This document shows positions 44,825-56,531 of a stretch of 64,000 bases of DNA, in pieces. Within the stretch, counting starts at the first letter, position 1, and every line of letters starts with the position of its first letter. The notes beneath the pieces were generated by a model. That model searched no databases. It saw nothing but the letters and a program-made list of their open reading frames with translations, and was not told where the DNA came from. Origin of the DNA: Chimonanthus salicifolius (Eukaryota > Streptophyta > Magnoliopsida > Laurales > Calycanthaceae). A program made the position numbers and the translations under genes. The stretch is taken from contig CM023539.1 in assembly GCA_013350335.1 (NCBI GenBank), positions 37,062,631-37,126,630 of the forward strand, in the 5' to 3' direction.

Positions 44825-47800
44825 TGTAACGCCCGCCCCTTTTCACCGAAATTAGAGTCTATTTTTTTTTTTTAAATAAAGAGTGACAAAGGGTGTGGAC
44901 GTCACGACGCGAGTTAAGTTCGAGCTTCTAAAGCCCGGCCTTAACTGGCCAACCCTACGTGTGCGTGGAACTAAGTCCACGAAGAACGGTTCACACGTAG
45001 AAGTAAGCTTGCGGAATATTAAACTAAGTGCGGAATTATAATAGAGACTATCTTACAAATTTTAGATGGCAAGGAAGATACATCATTAAATTACTAAAAT
45101 ACCTCAAAATCACAATGTCTAAAATAAAATCCAAAATATAGTAAGAAATCTAAAATTATTACAATCCGACAAGTTAAGCTACTCAAATTACATTTTTCCA
45201 AAATAAACTAAGTAAACTAAGTAACAGGCTTCCCCAAGCTCCTAATCTTGGCTCCCGTCTCGTTCTTCATTTCCGCCATCTCCTGTGTCATCAGGTAGGG
45301 TAGAAGTAGGGCGTTAGACAACGCGCCCAGTAGGACTCCGAGTAGGGCTAGCACATGGATTAGTGACAACAAAGCATATAGATAATATTATAACAAAAAA
45401 CCATAAAATGAATGCTATGTCATGGGTGTCTGTGTTATGAATCCCACTCATCATCCTTACTATCATGATGCCATATCCCCCTTGACGGAAAAACCTCGTC
45501 AAGATATAAACAATCACAAATCATCCCCCTTGACGGCAAAACCTCGTCAAGATATAAACAATCACAAATCATCCCCCCCCATTGACGGCAAAAACCTCGT
45601 CAAGATATAAACAATCACAAATCATCCCCCTTGACGGCAAAAACCTCGTCAAGATATAAACAATCACAAATCATCCCCCTTGACGGCAAAACCTCGTCAA
45701 GATATAAACAATCACAAATCATCCCCCTTGACGGCAAAAACCTCGTCAAGATATACACAATCACAAATCATCCCCCTTGACGGTAAAGCCTCGTCAAGGT
45801 GTCCCCATGTTTGCTTCTCGGTCGCTCCGACAGAGCATGGACTCCGGTTTCTTTATTTTCATCCTTCCCATGCCATATCCCTCCCATGTCATGCATGAGA
45901 TGTAGATGTCATATGCCATGTAATATATATGATAGCACAAATCATGGCATTTAAAATCCCATCAATAAAACATATAATTTGATTATAAAAAATAGATCAA
46001 GTAAGGCATGAATATGCACATCATAGCCTTAAAACCCATCTTAAAACAATCATATGCTTACCAAAATAAATCAAGGAAAAACCCATACATAACACATAAT
46101 CCATGGCTTACAAAAAGGTAAGAATCCTACCGAATACTGACTAGCGTCCCTTTACACTTCCGTTCACGAATCCGGTCGCCGATCGTGCGCCTATTGTGAT
46201 GTCCCGATACCTTATTATACATTACCAAATCAGTCCATATTTTATCCATGATTAAGTCCCTAATGCATGCCTTTGTGGGGTTCGGCCGTACACCATGGCC
46301 GGACCTCACTATGTAGTTTTGTGGGTCCCGTTTAATCCATTAAACCTTTTGATCCCATGAGTCTTAAAAATCAGCCACCCTAGGCTTTATTAATCACATA
46401 CTTAAGGTTCCCATAATTGCACTTAAGTCCATGATCATTTCCCATGGAGTTCTTGAATTTGGCCATTATTTACGATTTTGCCACTACTCCTCCATGGTTA
46501 GGTTCTCATTTCATTTATCCATTCTTAGGCCCATAATTGATCCATAATCTTGGATCCATTAATGACTCACTAATCATGAGATACAACCATTAAAAATCAG
46601 CCACTATCTTAACCTAATTCCCATTAATTAAAACATATTCATAGACCTTAATCTTAGCCTATCCATTAGTTCACAAAATGGGTCCATTGATGTCTTATTA
46701 ACCATGACATAACTACACTAGAAATCAGCCATTTAATTAACCTAATCTCCATTCATTTAAACACATACATAACCCCATACTTAGCCCATTAAGTGGCTCA
46801 TAAAAATGGGTAATGGGTTCGGCCATACATCATGGCCGAACCCATGATGTTAATTTCCTTATTTCTCTTGGATCTTGTCCCACATTTTTGATCCACATCT
46901 TAGATCCCTTAATGCCTTACCACTTCATGTCATAGGATCTTTAAAATCAGCCCCTCTAATTAACATTAGGCTCACTTTCTTGAGTCCATAAAAAATACCA
47001 ACATTCCCCATTATTTTTCCCTATTGACATATCCATTAAAATTATGAATACATTACCATAGGGTTCATCATTCATTGGTGACATTTAAGACCATAAAACA
47101 TTAACCTTCATCCAGGGATTCCTTCATTTAAAAACCCTTTTCAAAATTACTATCATTCTTTCATTTAAAACTTTAAAAATCATTAACCACTTAACATAGC
47201 CTCCATTCTCTAACCCCATTAAAATTCTAACACCATCACCATAAGTTCATGGTCCATCATTCATTCATGCCTTTTAAGGCCACAAAAATCATTCACATCT
47301 TCCATGAATTTCATCCTAAAAACCCTTTTAAAAATTACCTACATTTAATCATTAAAATCTTAAAACCCTAAATCATCCTTCATGGCTTCCATTCTTTATA
47401 AACCCTAATAAATCAATTAATCACCTACCATGGTTTTGACCTTAAAAACCCCATTCCAATTTACTTAATTACTCACCATGATTCCTTCCAAAAATTCCAT
47501 ACATCCATTGCTTAAATAATTTAATTACATAATGTCCTTAATCCATTTATTTTTCTTAACCCTAATTTACCCGTTAGGGTTTTGTCCATTTTTCATCTTT
47601 CCATGGGATGGATTTGAGATCCAAGGCCTATAATGTTTTGGCCACCACTAAATCTAAGAAATGGACCCCAAATCTTAAACCCTAAAAGAATCCAATCTCT
47701 TGTTTAGAAATACTTACAATCCATCGGCTCCTCCGACTTTCTTTGCTCCCTTCGGACTCCTTGGCCTCCTCTTTTCTTCTTCTCCTCTGTTGATCGGCTA

Positions 47801-48802
47801 GGATGCTTGATCAAGATGAAAAACCTCCAAGGTTGGGTTCGGCGATCATGGGGTGTGTTTGAGAGAGGGGGAGGAGGAGAAAAGGATGGTGAGGAAGAAG
47901 ATACTAAGGCTTGATCTTGGGGTGATGGCCAAGTTTGGCTTCTTTCTTCTCTTCTTCTCTTTTTCTTCCAAGGTTTTCTTCTTCTTTTCCCTTGGGTGTG
48001 GGACGGCAATGTGGGAGAGCAAGAGAGGAAGAGAATGAGATAAGAATGGGATTTGAAAGATAAGATAAAAAAACAACACCTTTTGGTTTCTTAAACTTTA
48101 CTCCACCATTAAGGTTTCCAACCACCAACATGGGATTTTTTTCATGCTTTATGCTTTATGGTGGTGGTTGGGATAAACCACCACCTATGCCAACGTTTTT
48201 GTGTGTTTGAAATAGGTGGTTTGGTCTTCCCATTTTGACGATTTGACCCTCATTTGATTAGTTTAATTAATTAATTAATTAGATCATTAGGTTAATTAAT
48301 TCCCATTTAACTTAATTCCATGTTCTTAAATTCCCTCCATATATCCACCCATGGTTGACCAATTCAACCATGGTGGCCGGCCCCACCAATCCTTGGTCCA
48401 CACGCCACCTCACTTGGTGAGGTGGAGGTGGGTCCCAATCGGCCATGTCACCTTGGTCAATTCATCACCAACTTACGTGATTTAATTTTAATTAAACCCA
48501 TTCCAACTAATTGGATCACCATTGGGTCAATGGCCCAATTACATTCACCCTTACCCATTTACCTTAGAGCTTACATTAGCTTGACCCATTGGGTCCCAAG
48601 TGGGTATTGGGCCCAATTTGACCATCCTTGGCCCAATTGACCATCATTGACCATTTAAATGATTTTAAATCCAATCCATGGTCCATTGGGCCATACATGG
48701 GCCTTTGTCCAAATTTTGATCCATTTACCATCTATTCCATCAAATTTCCAATTTCCATCATTAAAATAAATAATAGCCACATTTTTATTGATTGGTATTA
48801 CA
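44825..48802 (-). mobile_element. Very large solo LTR (about 4 kb), Tekay/Del-like
   Basis: Plus-strand ends are TGTAACGCCCG...GGTATTACA, with an exact GCGAT target duplication (44820-44824 and 48803-48807). No internal copy of either end was seen and there are no gag-pol motifs, so it is best explained as a single solo LTR. Large LTRs with such ends are known from the Tekay/Del lineage of Ty3 elements. Minus orientation is inferred from sequence resembling the 3' part of the 56532 LTR (the ACTCGGAG/CTCCGAG region near 45335) and is uncertain. The small reading frames in it are not credible genes. Confidence 0.8.
45474..45805. repeat. 48-52 bp minisatellite with hairpin units, seven copies
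   Basis: Units begin TTGACGG at 45482, 45530, 45582, 45631, 45680, 45728 and 45777. Each contains CTTGACG...CGTCAAG, a 7-bp inverted repeat around a GCAAAACCT-like loop, then GATATAAACAATCACAAATCAT. The repeats are contiguous with no unique spacers. Confidence 0.95.
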
Positions 48803-49090
48803 GCGATCCTCCCACGGGCATTTTGTGTTTGCGACACGGGTTTTAGTGTATTCCCGGTTTTACCCTTCGCATGAACAGTAAAATTTCGATGGGCTGATTT
48901 TTATTGTTCATGTGAATTTCGGCGAGCCGATTTGCACTGTTCATGAATTTTGGTGAGCTGATTGCATGATCATGAATTTTGGCATTCTTTTTTCTTCAGT
49001 ACGGCAGGTGAATAGCAAATTAGGCATCATAGTAAAACACGTGTCTGTATATACAAAATATCTATGTGAGGATTGCTCGTCCTATAATAA

Positions 49091-50627
49091 GGACCATATA
49101 ACAACTTTGTAGATGGCTTGCGCCAAAATTGCTTTAAAAAGAACTTAGAAAAAAACCATAATGTTGTCTCCATCTTAGGAATCCTTCTATTTTTTTTCCC
49201 TGAATTTTGATCAAGTCAAGAAGTCATGAGATATTAAAACCTATTCTTAATTGGAATTTATTTATTAATCAGTGTCTGACTCTGACACCCATTTATCTCA
49301 AGACATTTTATTAGTTATTAAAATTTTCTTGATGTGAATGTTACAACTAAATAGTAATTAATGTTATAATTCACAAAATAATAAAGTCAACGTTTACATT
49401 AGGAATTTTTTTGCCAAAATTTGAATCCTAGATCCTCCGGATATGGAAATATTGATAATTTTTCGAAACTTTAGAAGTGCTTAAGATTTGCACATAATAA
49501 TTTGAGGTCATACCAACAGTTCAGTGGTTAAACTCTTTAGAGAATGTGACCGCCTCGACCCCTTTGGAATTTAAAAGAAAAAAGGGATATGAGTAATTCA
49601 AATTATCTAATTCTTTCATTTAATATGTAGATGGGAATAATGCATTGTATATTTTTTAATTTCTACTCCCTCTGTCTTAATTTAGTTGTTTGATATACAT
49701 TTTGGGACTGTTCCAAAAAAGTTGTCTGATGTGCCATTTTCATTATCTCTCTTTATCATATCTAATCTGGTATGTTTTTGAGAGCCTTTCATTAAACTAT
49801 TTAAAATTTTAAAATGGAAAAATTAAAATGAGACGTAGCAAATATTTTTTTATACCATCTAAAAATTTGATTTATGGTCCTTATCAAGGATTGAAAGCTC
49901 TAATTTTTTCTATTTTTAAAAAATATATAATAAGAAAATAAATAAATTATTGAATTCATTCAAACATGTATCACCTGATTTAAGAAAAATGCCCGACTTC
50001 ACCAAGATGCATGCTGCTAGAGAACATTAGTTCGACTATCAGGAGCAGAGGACCCAATAAACCTCAAAATGGAGGCATTGGCTGCATCTAATTTAATATT
50101 TTATATTAACATATGACCTATTTAACTCACATAAAATTCAAAATAATTTTCTAGAATTAATATTTTTAAGAGTATAAATTTCTCTCTATTCTTTCTCGTC
50201 AGAATGGATGAGATTCTGACGAATCCAACTATGACCCAATCTAGACTCAATTGGACAAAATTGAGAAATTGACCCTCTGAATTCACGATTGGACTGATGG
50301 AGGGAAAGAGGGCCCCACCTTTTGAGTGCCATGTCAATAGCCTTGTCACCTTCTCATGGGTCCCATTGAGTCTCACACGAGCAGTCTAAGAACAACAAGT
50401 ACTCGTTGGTGTTCGGGTCAGAGAACCACCTTTGACAACTCAGTGAAATTCGGATGGACGAGGGTGGAAGTTTCCTGTAGAGAATCGAGAAGGAGAGAGA
50501 GGAGGGTGCTCAAATGGCAGAAGGAGCTGTGCGAAAAGTCAGTTTAGGGAAATAAAAGGGGAGAAAAGATAAACCAGCTGATATAGAAAAAAAAAAAGAG
50601 AATGAAAGAACGTTAGAGAGAAATCTC
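49091..50627. other. Unit B intergenic DNA
   Basis: Aligned with about 4150-5960 of unit A, minus the TRIM, and with 23925-24700 of A'. No gene. It contains a Stowaway-like MITE, listed separately. Confidence 0.6.
49666..49838. mobile_element. Stowaway-like MITE
   Basis: Starts CTCCCTCTGTCTTAATTTAG right after TA, the classic Stowaway terminus. The right end is degraded (AATGAGACGTAG). Unit A lacks the block at the equivalent place (near 4655), which supports insertion after duplication. Confidence 0.65.
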
Positions 50628-51420
50628 ATGCATGCCTGGGTCGAATTTCAACAATACGCCCAAACACGCCAGGATAATGTATGCAAAGGCGTTCCCGTCT
50701 ATAGAGCACGCACAACAAATCACGAAATTTATGAAAGGATTTTGCCTTGCTACAAGTTTTCGAACAAATCTCGTAACGACGAGCTTTCCAATAATTCAAT
50801 TACGCTTATTGAAAATTAGATTAAGTTCTCTTTTAATTAAATTGAATTGAAATACAAAATCGAATTAAAAAAGGTAAATAAAATTGAAGTTGGAGTGCTT
50901 AATCTAAAAACCAATAAGACATTAATTGAATTAAAAAACCATAGTACTTACTTGTTTTGGATCAATGTCTGGCCTTGGTTTGAGAAGCCTCCCAAAACAC
51001 AAACTCCCACTAGAATTCGAAATTCTCCAAAAAATTCTATTGATAGGTGAAATTTGAAAAGTGCATACATATCAATAGGAAAAATGCTGTGAAAAAATAG
51101 GCATATCCCTGCCTTGGTCGACCACACGAAGGAGGAAGATTTCCTCTAAAAAATCATGTGAAAAAAGGAGAAAGAAATATGCAATGATATGTTGCAAAAA
51201 TCAAATTGGGCCGTGAAAAATCTGGGTCACTCGGGGTCTGTTGGGTCATTGGGCTCAAGCTATGAGAATGAAATGGATAATTAGAGGGAGTCCAAGTGTG
51301 GTTGTCACGATCAAATTGGGTCATAAAAAGCAATGCAATTTCTTCAACGTGATCGAAGTCCACTGACGAGTCCAACGAATTTGAATCATTGGGTCTGATT
51401 CCCTCATCGTCTCCTCCCAC
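50628..51420 (-). mobile_element. 3' LTR of the decayed Ty3 element in unit B
   Basis: Equivalent to 5962-6665 in unit A and somewhat longer, keeping a segment (50880-50990) that unit A has lost from its 3' LTR but has in its 5' LTR. Confidence 0.65.
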
Positions 51421-51453
51421 TTGAGAAGAACTCGACCTGGACTTGGTCTCATC

Positions 51454-51854
51454 TAGGGCTGAAATTGGGCCAGGTAGGGTCAGTTTTTTTAAAACCCAAC
51501 CCGGCCCAAGTTACTAATTTATCGAACCCGACCCGACCAGACCCAAACTTTTGACCGGACGTATTGACCCGACCCAACCCAAATTATAATCCGACTCAAT
51601 CCGAAACCCGACCCGACCCGCACATTGAACCTACTTTAGCCAACTTTTTAACGGGTCGGGTCGGGTCGGGTTTGATTGGGTTAGGTCGGATTAACTTAAA
51701 AATTTCTCAATCCAACCCGACCCGAATTCAATGCAGGTTTCTGACTTCTCAACCCGACTCGACCTGCTAACTCTACTTTCATAACCTGACCAGCATGATT
51801 TTCGGATCGGGTCATGTGGGTTCGGGCCAAAACCCGACCAGAGTTTCACCCCTA
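51454..51854. mobile_element. hAT MITE rich in CCCGACCC
   Basis: 401 bp with inverted ends TAGGGCTGAAA and TAGGGGTGAAAC. The 8-bp target duplication is GTCTCATC/GTCTCATA (51446-51453 and 51855-51862; 7 of 8). The interior is a run of ACCCGACCCG / GGGTCGGGTC on the two halves, able to fold. Unit A has the empty site near 6705. Confidence 0.9.
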
Positions 51855-51859
51855 GTCTC

Positions 51860-52445
51860 ATATCCACTCTACAAAGGTTCCTCACCGTAGTAAGGCTTTT
51901 GATCACCCACGTTGAAGGTGTCTTAGATGTTGTAACCGTTTAGTAGATAAACCCTGTATGCATTGTTATTGATGTGATGCAGGAACTCACAAGGTCCAAC
52001 GGGCTACTTCTTCAACTTTCTATATTTGCTGGTTAGAAATCTACCTTTTCTCAGATTGAACCACACTAGGTCACCTTGTTCAAACCGTACTAGCCGTTTG
52101 GTGTGATTTGCATATGTCTGGAACCGACTATTGTTTTCATTGATCTGGACTGTGACTTCGCAGTACATTCTCTGGATCTTGGCAACACGGTCTTCTGTTG
52201 GTTGGCCCTTGAATAGTAAACGGGCCAAATCGAGTACTGAAATGTGGTTGGAGCTGTACAAAACTTGGAATGGGTTGTGTTTGGTGGTTTAGCCCGAACT
52301 AAGCTTGAGGTGGTACAACGTCCCACTGCCTGAGCTTGCATCCAAGTTGACTTTGAAGTAAATTACCCAAAGATAGGTTTTCCACTTCTGTATGTCCGGC
52401 TATGTAGGGATGATATGCACTGCTGAACTTTCCCGGTCCCCAACT
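51860..52445 (-). pseudogene. Ty3/Gypsy integrase C-terminal fragment (unit B)
   Basis: The minus-strand reading includes YSSNHISVLDLARLLFKGQP, IQRMYCEVTVQINENNSRFQ, RLVRFEQGDLVWFNLRKGRF and SKYRKLKK. This copy keeps the frame through FEQGDLVW, where unit A has a stop. Upstream pieces near 52300-52440 are in another frame. Reverse transcriptase is absent here too, so the internal deletion predates the duplication. Confidence 0.85.
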
Positions 52446-54426
52446 TGCGCCATAGGCGCAACTAGAAGCGACTCATAAACTTATGATGCCGCATCATTCT
52501 CACCATCTAGAGGAATCGAGTTTGGGAGGTGCGGGTGTAGCAGGCTCCTATTTAGACTGCTATGACTACAGCGTCGCTGACATTGTGCACTGGGTCCACC
52601 TATTGGCTCGGACTTTCTCATGAAGCCATGTGCCCTACCAAACTGCATGTGAAGTTGCAACCATTCCTGGAAGTTGAACACCTTTAAATGAAGACTTAAG
52701 GTTCACTGGTCTGTCGTATGCTGATGGATCGCTTCTTTGAACTCTATGGAAATATCCTTTACATTCTTTTATAATCAAATAGAAAAAAATAGAAATCTTC
52801 AACATTCAAGTACAAATTACAACTCTAAACCCAATCTAAAAAAATCACCAAATACCCACTGAGGATTCTAACATGATGAGTTCAGAGTTGAGGTATTGTC
52901 CTCTCTAGTGTCTTCTTCTTTTTGGCCATATGTCGAAGTATCAAAGTCGTTGTACGTTGAGTGAGCCATCAGATCCATCTGATGAGTGAGATAATTTGAC
53001 AGTGGGAGATGTGTGCCTCTCGTGCATTAATTGTAATGTGAAGCACTGCCATCTGCCTCTAAGGCTACACAAAGCATAATGAGAGTCCTCCTGACGCTTG
53101 TCACCATACAACCATGTCCGTGTAGGCTTTGAGTGTGTTGGAGTGACATCTGGTTCTGGTCTTAACCTTCCTGCCTTTGAAAGGGAGGAGGAACAAGGCA
53201 AGAAAAGATAGTGGAACCTAGAGATTGAAGACAATGTGCTATACACACTCATTAGATCACAATATAGTGAAATCCAGTGTTAACCACGCAATCTAACCAA
53301 AATGCTATCGGTATTGAAAAACCGATATGTGCTAAAAATTCATCAGAAAAACACTGCAAGATACTACTGTAAAATTAATTTGGAATTTTCCCAAAGACTG
53401 TCTTGTTGGTTGGCTTACTACCCAACAAATAGGTTGATGTCCTGTCCCAATATATGCACTTTTATGAAAAAACCTGTAACTGGAGCTACAGAACTCTGCT
53501 TTTGATATGCTGCATATTTTCGGAATGCTCACTGGTAGATCTACCAACAGTAAAGATTTTGGATCTTTCTAGAGCTGAATGATGATTCAAATCAGCTCTA
53601 CAATATAGTGTAAAATTTGGAACAATAGTTATAGTTTTTGTCGAGTCGGGTTTTGCGGATTGGGACGACAAAATTCATAACCGAAGCTACAGACCTCTAT
53701 TTCAGGCATGCTATATATGGTAGGAAAGTAGACAGGAAGAGTTAGAGATGTTTAAAAACTTAAAAAAAATTGGAGCTGGTTTATCTAATAAAAAATTGAT
53801 TGTAACTGAAAACCAAATCCCAAACTGCAGTATGTCTCACAGTTCTACAACTATCTAGTAAAATGATGATATCTTGGTTAGGAAGCTCGGAATCAGGGAA
53901 ATACAATATTTCTGGAAAGCTTAATGAGGGTACTATCCACCATAAAAATTTCAAGTTTTTATGAGTTCTCTAGACTATCCATAAAATTCTACAGTCAGTC
54001 GTCTGTTTTGAAGACAAAATTGGATTATGTTCAACATGCACCAAAGTCGCAAAATAGATTCTGCTCGGCTTGAATTATCATAACAATTACTGATTCTTGA
54101 AAACACATCCAGATCGGTCTCTATCAATGAAAATCTAAGGTCCAAATGATTACTCCACCACAACACACTACTGTTCAACAATCTGTTTGTGTACAGATTG
54201 CATGTGGCAAACAACTGTCATGGAGATGAAAGATAATCTAAATACATCAGCTCATAGAAGTAAAGTCCAGTAAATTAAATACATCAAATCAAAGTCTACG
54301 AAATTGAAAAAAACTGTAGCAAAGGACTTAAATTAAAATGCATGGCTAAATAATAAAATAAATTCAATCTGAAGCATTCACGGAGCAAACACTAAATTCC
54401 CAAGAGCACTCGTTTTGATGCACAAA
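52446..54426 (-). mobile_element. Internal region and leader of the decayed Ty3 element (unit B)
   Basis: Aligns with 11037-11897 and 14062-15193 of unit A without the Copia and solo LTR insertions, so it shows the older uninterrupted state. No credible complete gene. Confidence 0.6.
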
Positions 54427-54751
54427 TGATGCTGGCATGGGTCAAATTTTCAACAATATGCCTAGATAGGCACGGATAATAGAGTCAAAGGCAATCCCAT
54501 CTTTGGAACTAACACAACCAATCATGAAATTTATGAAAGGATTCTACCTCGCTATGAGTTGACGAACAAATCTCGTAACGACACGTTTCTCAGGAATTCA
54601 ATTACACTCATTGGAAATTAAGTTAAGATATCTTTTAATTAAATTAAATTGAAATACGAATTCAAATAAAAAGGATAATAAAATTGAAATTGGAGTGCTT
54701 AATCTAAAAATCATGAAACATTAATTGAATGAAGAATCCACGGTCCTTACT
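54427..54751 (-). mobile_element. 5' LTR of the decayed Ty3 element in unit B, first part
   Basis: Starts TGATGC at 54427 (the inner LTR end on this minus-strand element). Interrupted by the TRIM at 54752 and continues at 55532-55877, where the next LTR is inserted. Confidence 0.65.
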
Positions 54752-55531
54752 TGTAACGACCCTTCCTGCTAGCACAATATTGTCCGCTTTGGGCCTACAC
54801 ATGGACCCGCACGGTTTTGCTTTGGCGAGCCAACCCACTGTTGCTACCAAAAGGCCTTTTGTTAGAAGGAGGAAGGCTATTATTTATATAACAGGGAATT
54901 TCCAATGCCACTAGCAATGTGGGACTTTTTGGGCAGGGTATTACAATCTACCACCTTAAAGCCAGAGCCGTCCCCGGCTTTGTACACACAACAACCAAGC
55001 CCACACCCTCAGGCAGAGAGTTGGACCATGCTCTGATACCATTGTAATGACCCGTCCCGCTAGCACAATATTGTCCACTTTGGGCCTACACACGGACCCG
55101 CATGGCTTTGCTTTGGCGAGCCAACCCACTGTTGCACCCAAAAGGCCTTGTGCTAGAAAGAGGAAGGCTACTACTTATATACCAGGAAATTTCCAATGCC
55201 ACTAGCAATGTGAGACTTTTTAGGGCAGGGTATTACAATCAACTCCCCTTAAATCCAGAGCCGTCCTCGGCTCTGCACACACAACAATCAAGCCCACACC
55301 TTCAGGCAGAGAGTTGAACCATGCTCTGATACCATTTGTAACGACCTGTCCCTCTAGCACAATATTGTCCGCTTTGGGCCTACACACGGACCCGCACGGC
55401 TTTACTTTAGCGAGCCAACCCACTGTTGCTCCCAAAAGGCCTTGTGCTAGAAGGAGGAAGGCTACTACTTATATAGCAGAGAATTTCCAATGCAACTAGC
55501 AATGTGGGACTTTTTGGGGCAGGGTATTACA
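54752..55531 (-). mobile_element. TRIM with three LTRs and two internal regions
   Basis: LTRs lie at 54752-54945, 55043-55237 and 55337-55531 (about 195 bp each). On the minus strand they start TGTAATACCCTG and end in GTTACA (ATTACA in the middle copy). The two ~100-bp internal regions each carry the initiator tRNA-Met primer site TGGTATCAGAGC (seen on plus as GCTCTGATACCA at about 55030 and 55323). The perfect target duplication TTACT (54747-54751 and 55532-55536) brackets the whole array, so it entered as one unit or expanded in place. It is related to the TRIM at 4925. Unit A has the empty site near 15514. Confidence 0.94.
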
Positions 55532-55877
55532 TTACTTTTTTCGGACCACTATCCGACCTTGGCTTGAGAAACCTCGCAAAACACAAACTCCCATTAGAAT
55601 TCGAAATTCTCCAAAAAAATTAATTGATGTGTGAAATTAAAAAATTGCATACGTTTATAAGAAAAATGTTGTGAAAAGACAGGAATATCCTTGCCTTGGT
55701 TCACCTCAACAAGGAAGACTATTTCTTCTAAAACATCCTATGAAAAGGGAAAAAGAAATATGCAAGGATAGGTTGCCTCATTTGGGACCAATCCATGTCT
55801 ACACATACCAGCCAATAGGAATGCTCGATCTTGCCATCTAGGCATAATGGATTGCTAGGATTTTATTTTAAAAACAC
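55532..55877 (-). mobile_element. 5' LTR of the decayed Ty3 element in unit B, second part
   Basis: Aligned with 15520-15856 of unit A. It ends at the AACAC target of the next LTR. Confidence 0.6.
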
Positions 55878-56531
55878 TGATGAGGACATATGTGGACATA
55901 ATTAAAATTTTAATTTTGACCCGGGCAGATACATTAGCAATATAGCAAGTTCGGTGCCCAAGTTGAGAGATGAAAATTTTATTTTCAATCACGGCAGGTG
56001 CGTGAGCAGCTTGGGTCATTCCAAGTCCAAACATGGCAGGCCCAATGGCCCTTGAAGATGTACACACTCGAGACATGTGCTTGCAACCGACTCATCTTGA
56101 GTCATGATAGTGGTTCGGTGGAGATATTCTAATTAGGATAGAATTAGTTTCTTTAAAACTATATGTAGTGGTTTTCTATTTACATGAGTTTCCTAGTTTA
56201 AGTAGTTTAGTTAATTTAAGAGTTGTGTTTTAATTAGAAAATTGTTATTTGAGTTCAAAGGAAGGGTCGGCTTCCATGTTATGAATTGACAGATAGTTTT
56301 CTATATAAACAAATGTAATCAGCTACTTTTAGGGGAGATTTTTTGATGAATAAAATTTTAGTTTTGTTTATAACAAACAATGGTTTGTTTTTAGTTTGTA
56401 ATAGTTAAGCACGACAATAAGTTGTAGATTTTTGCTGGAGTTCCAGTTCAGATCTGACACCCCTACACTCGTCTCAGTGAAGAGGAAAAGTCTTCATTGC
56501 AGACGGCTCCTACTAGCAATTCTCGCTGTGT
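55878..56531 (+). mobile_element. Truncated copy of the 15857 LTR
   Basis: Begins TGATGAGGAC after AACAC and matches 15857-16490. It is cut off at about 56525 where a different LTR begins. The 3' half and the rest of the Ty3 LTR are missing, so a deletion accompanied or followed that insertion. Confidence 0.8.

Larger units (their letters stand above)
44815..49082. mobile_element. hAT-like MITE (family M1), copy 3, split by a 4-kb LTR
   Basis: The first ten bases AGCCAGCGAT (44815-44824) and the rest (48808-49082) form a ~285-bp MITE like the one at 29631. Its right end is followed by TATAATAA (49083-49090), and its left end is preceded by the same octamer (44807-44814). It was interrupted after GCGAT by the LTR element at 44825-48802. 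Confidence 0.88.

Noticed and set aside
45474..45805. CRISPR-like array of repeats with hairpins
   Set aside because: The units are directly contiguous with no unique spacers, the window is plant nuclear DNA, and the array lies inside an LTR. It is a minisatellite.
47704..48079. Overlapping Lys/Arg/Glu-rich and Leu/Ser-rich frames
   Set aside because: They come from a CTTCTT/GAAGAA tract inside the large LTR.
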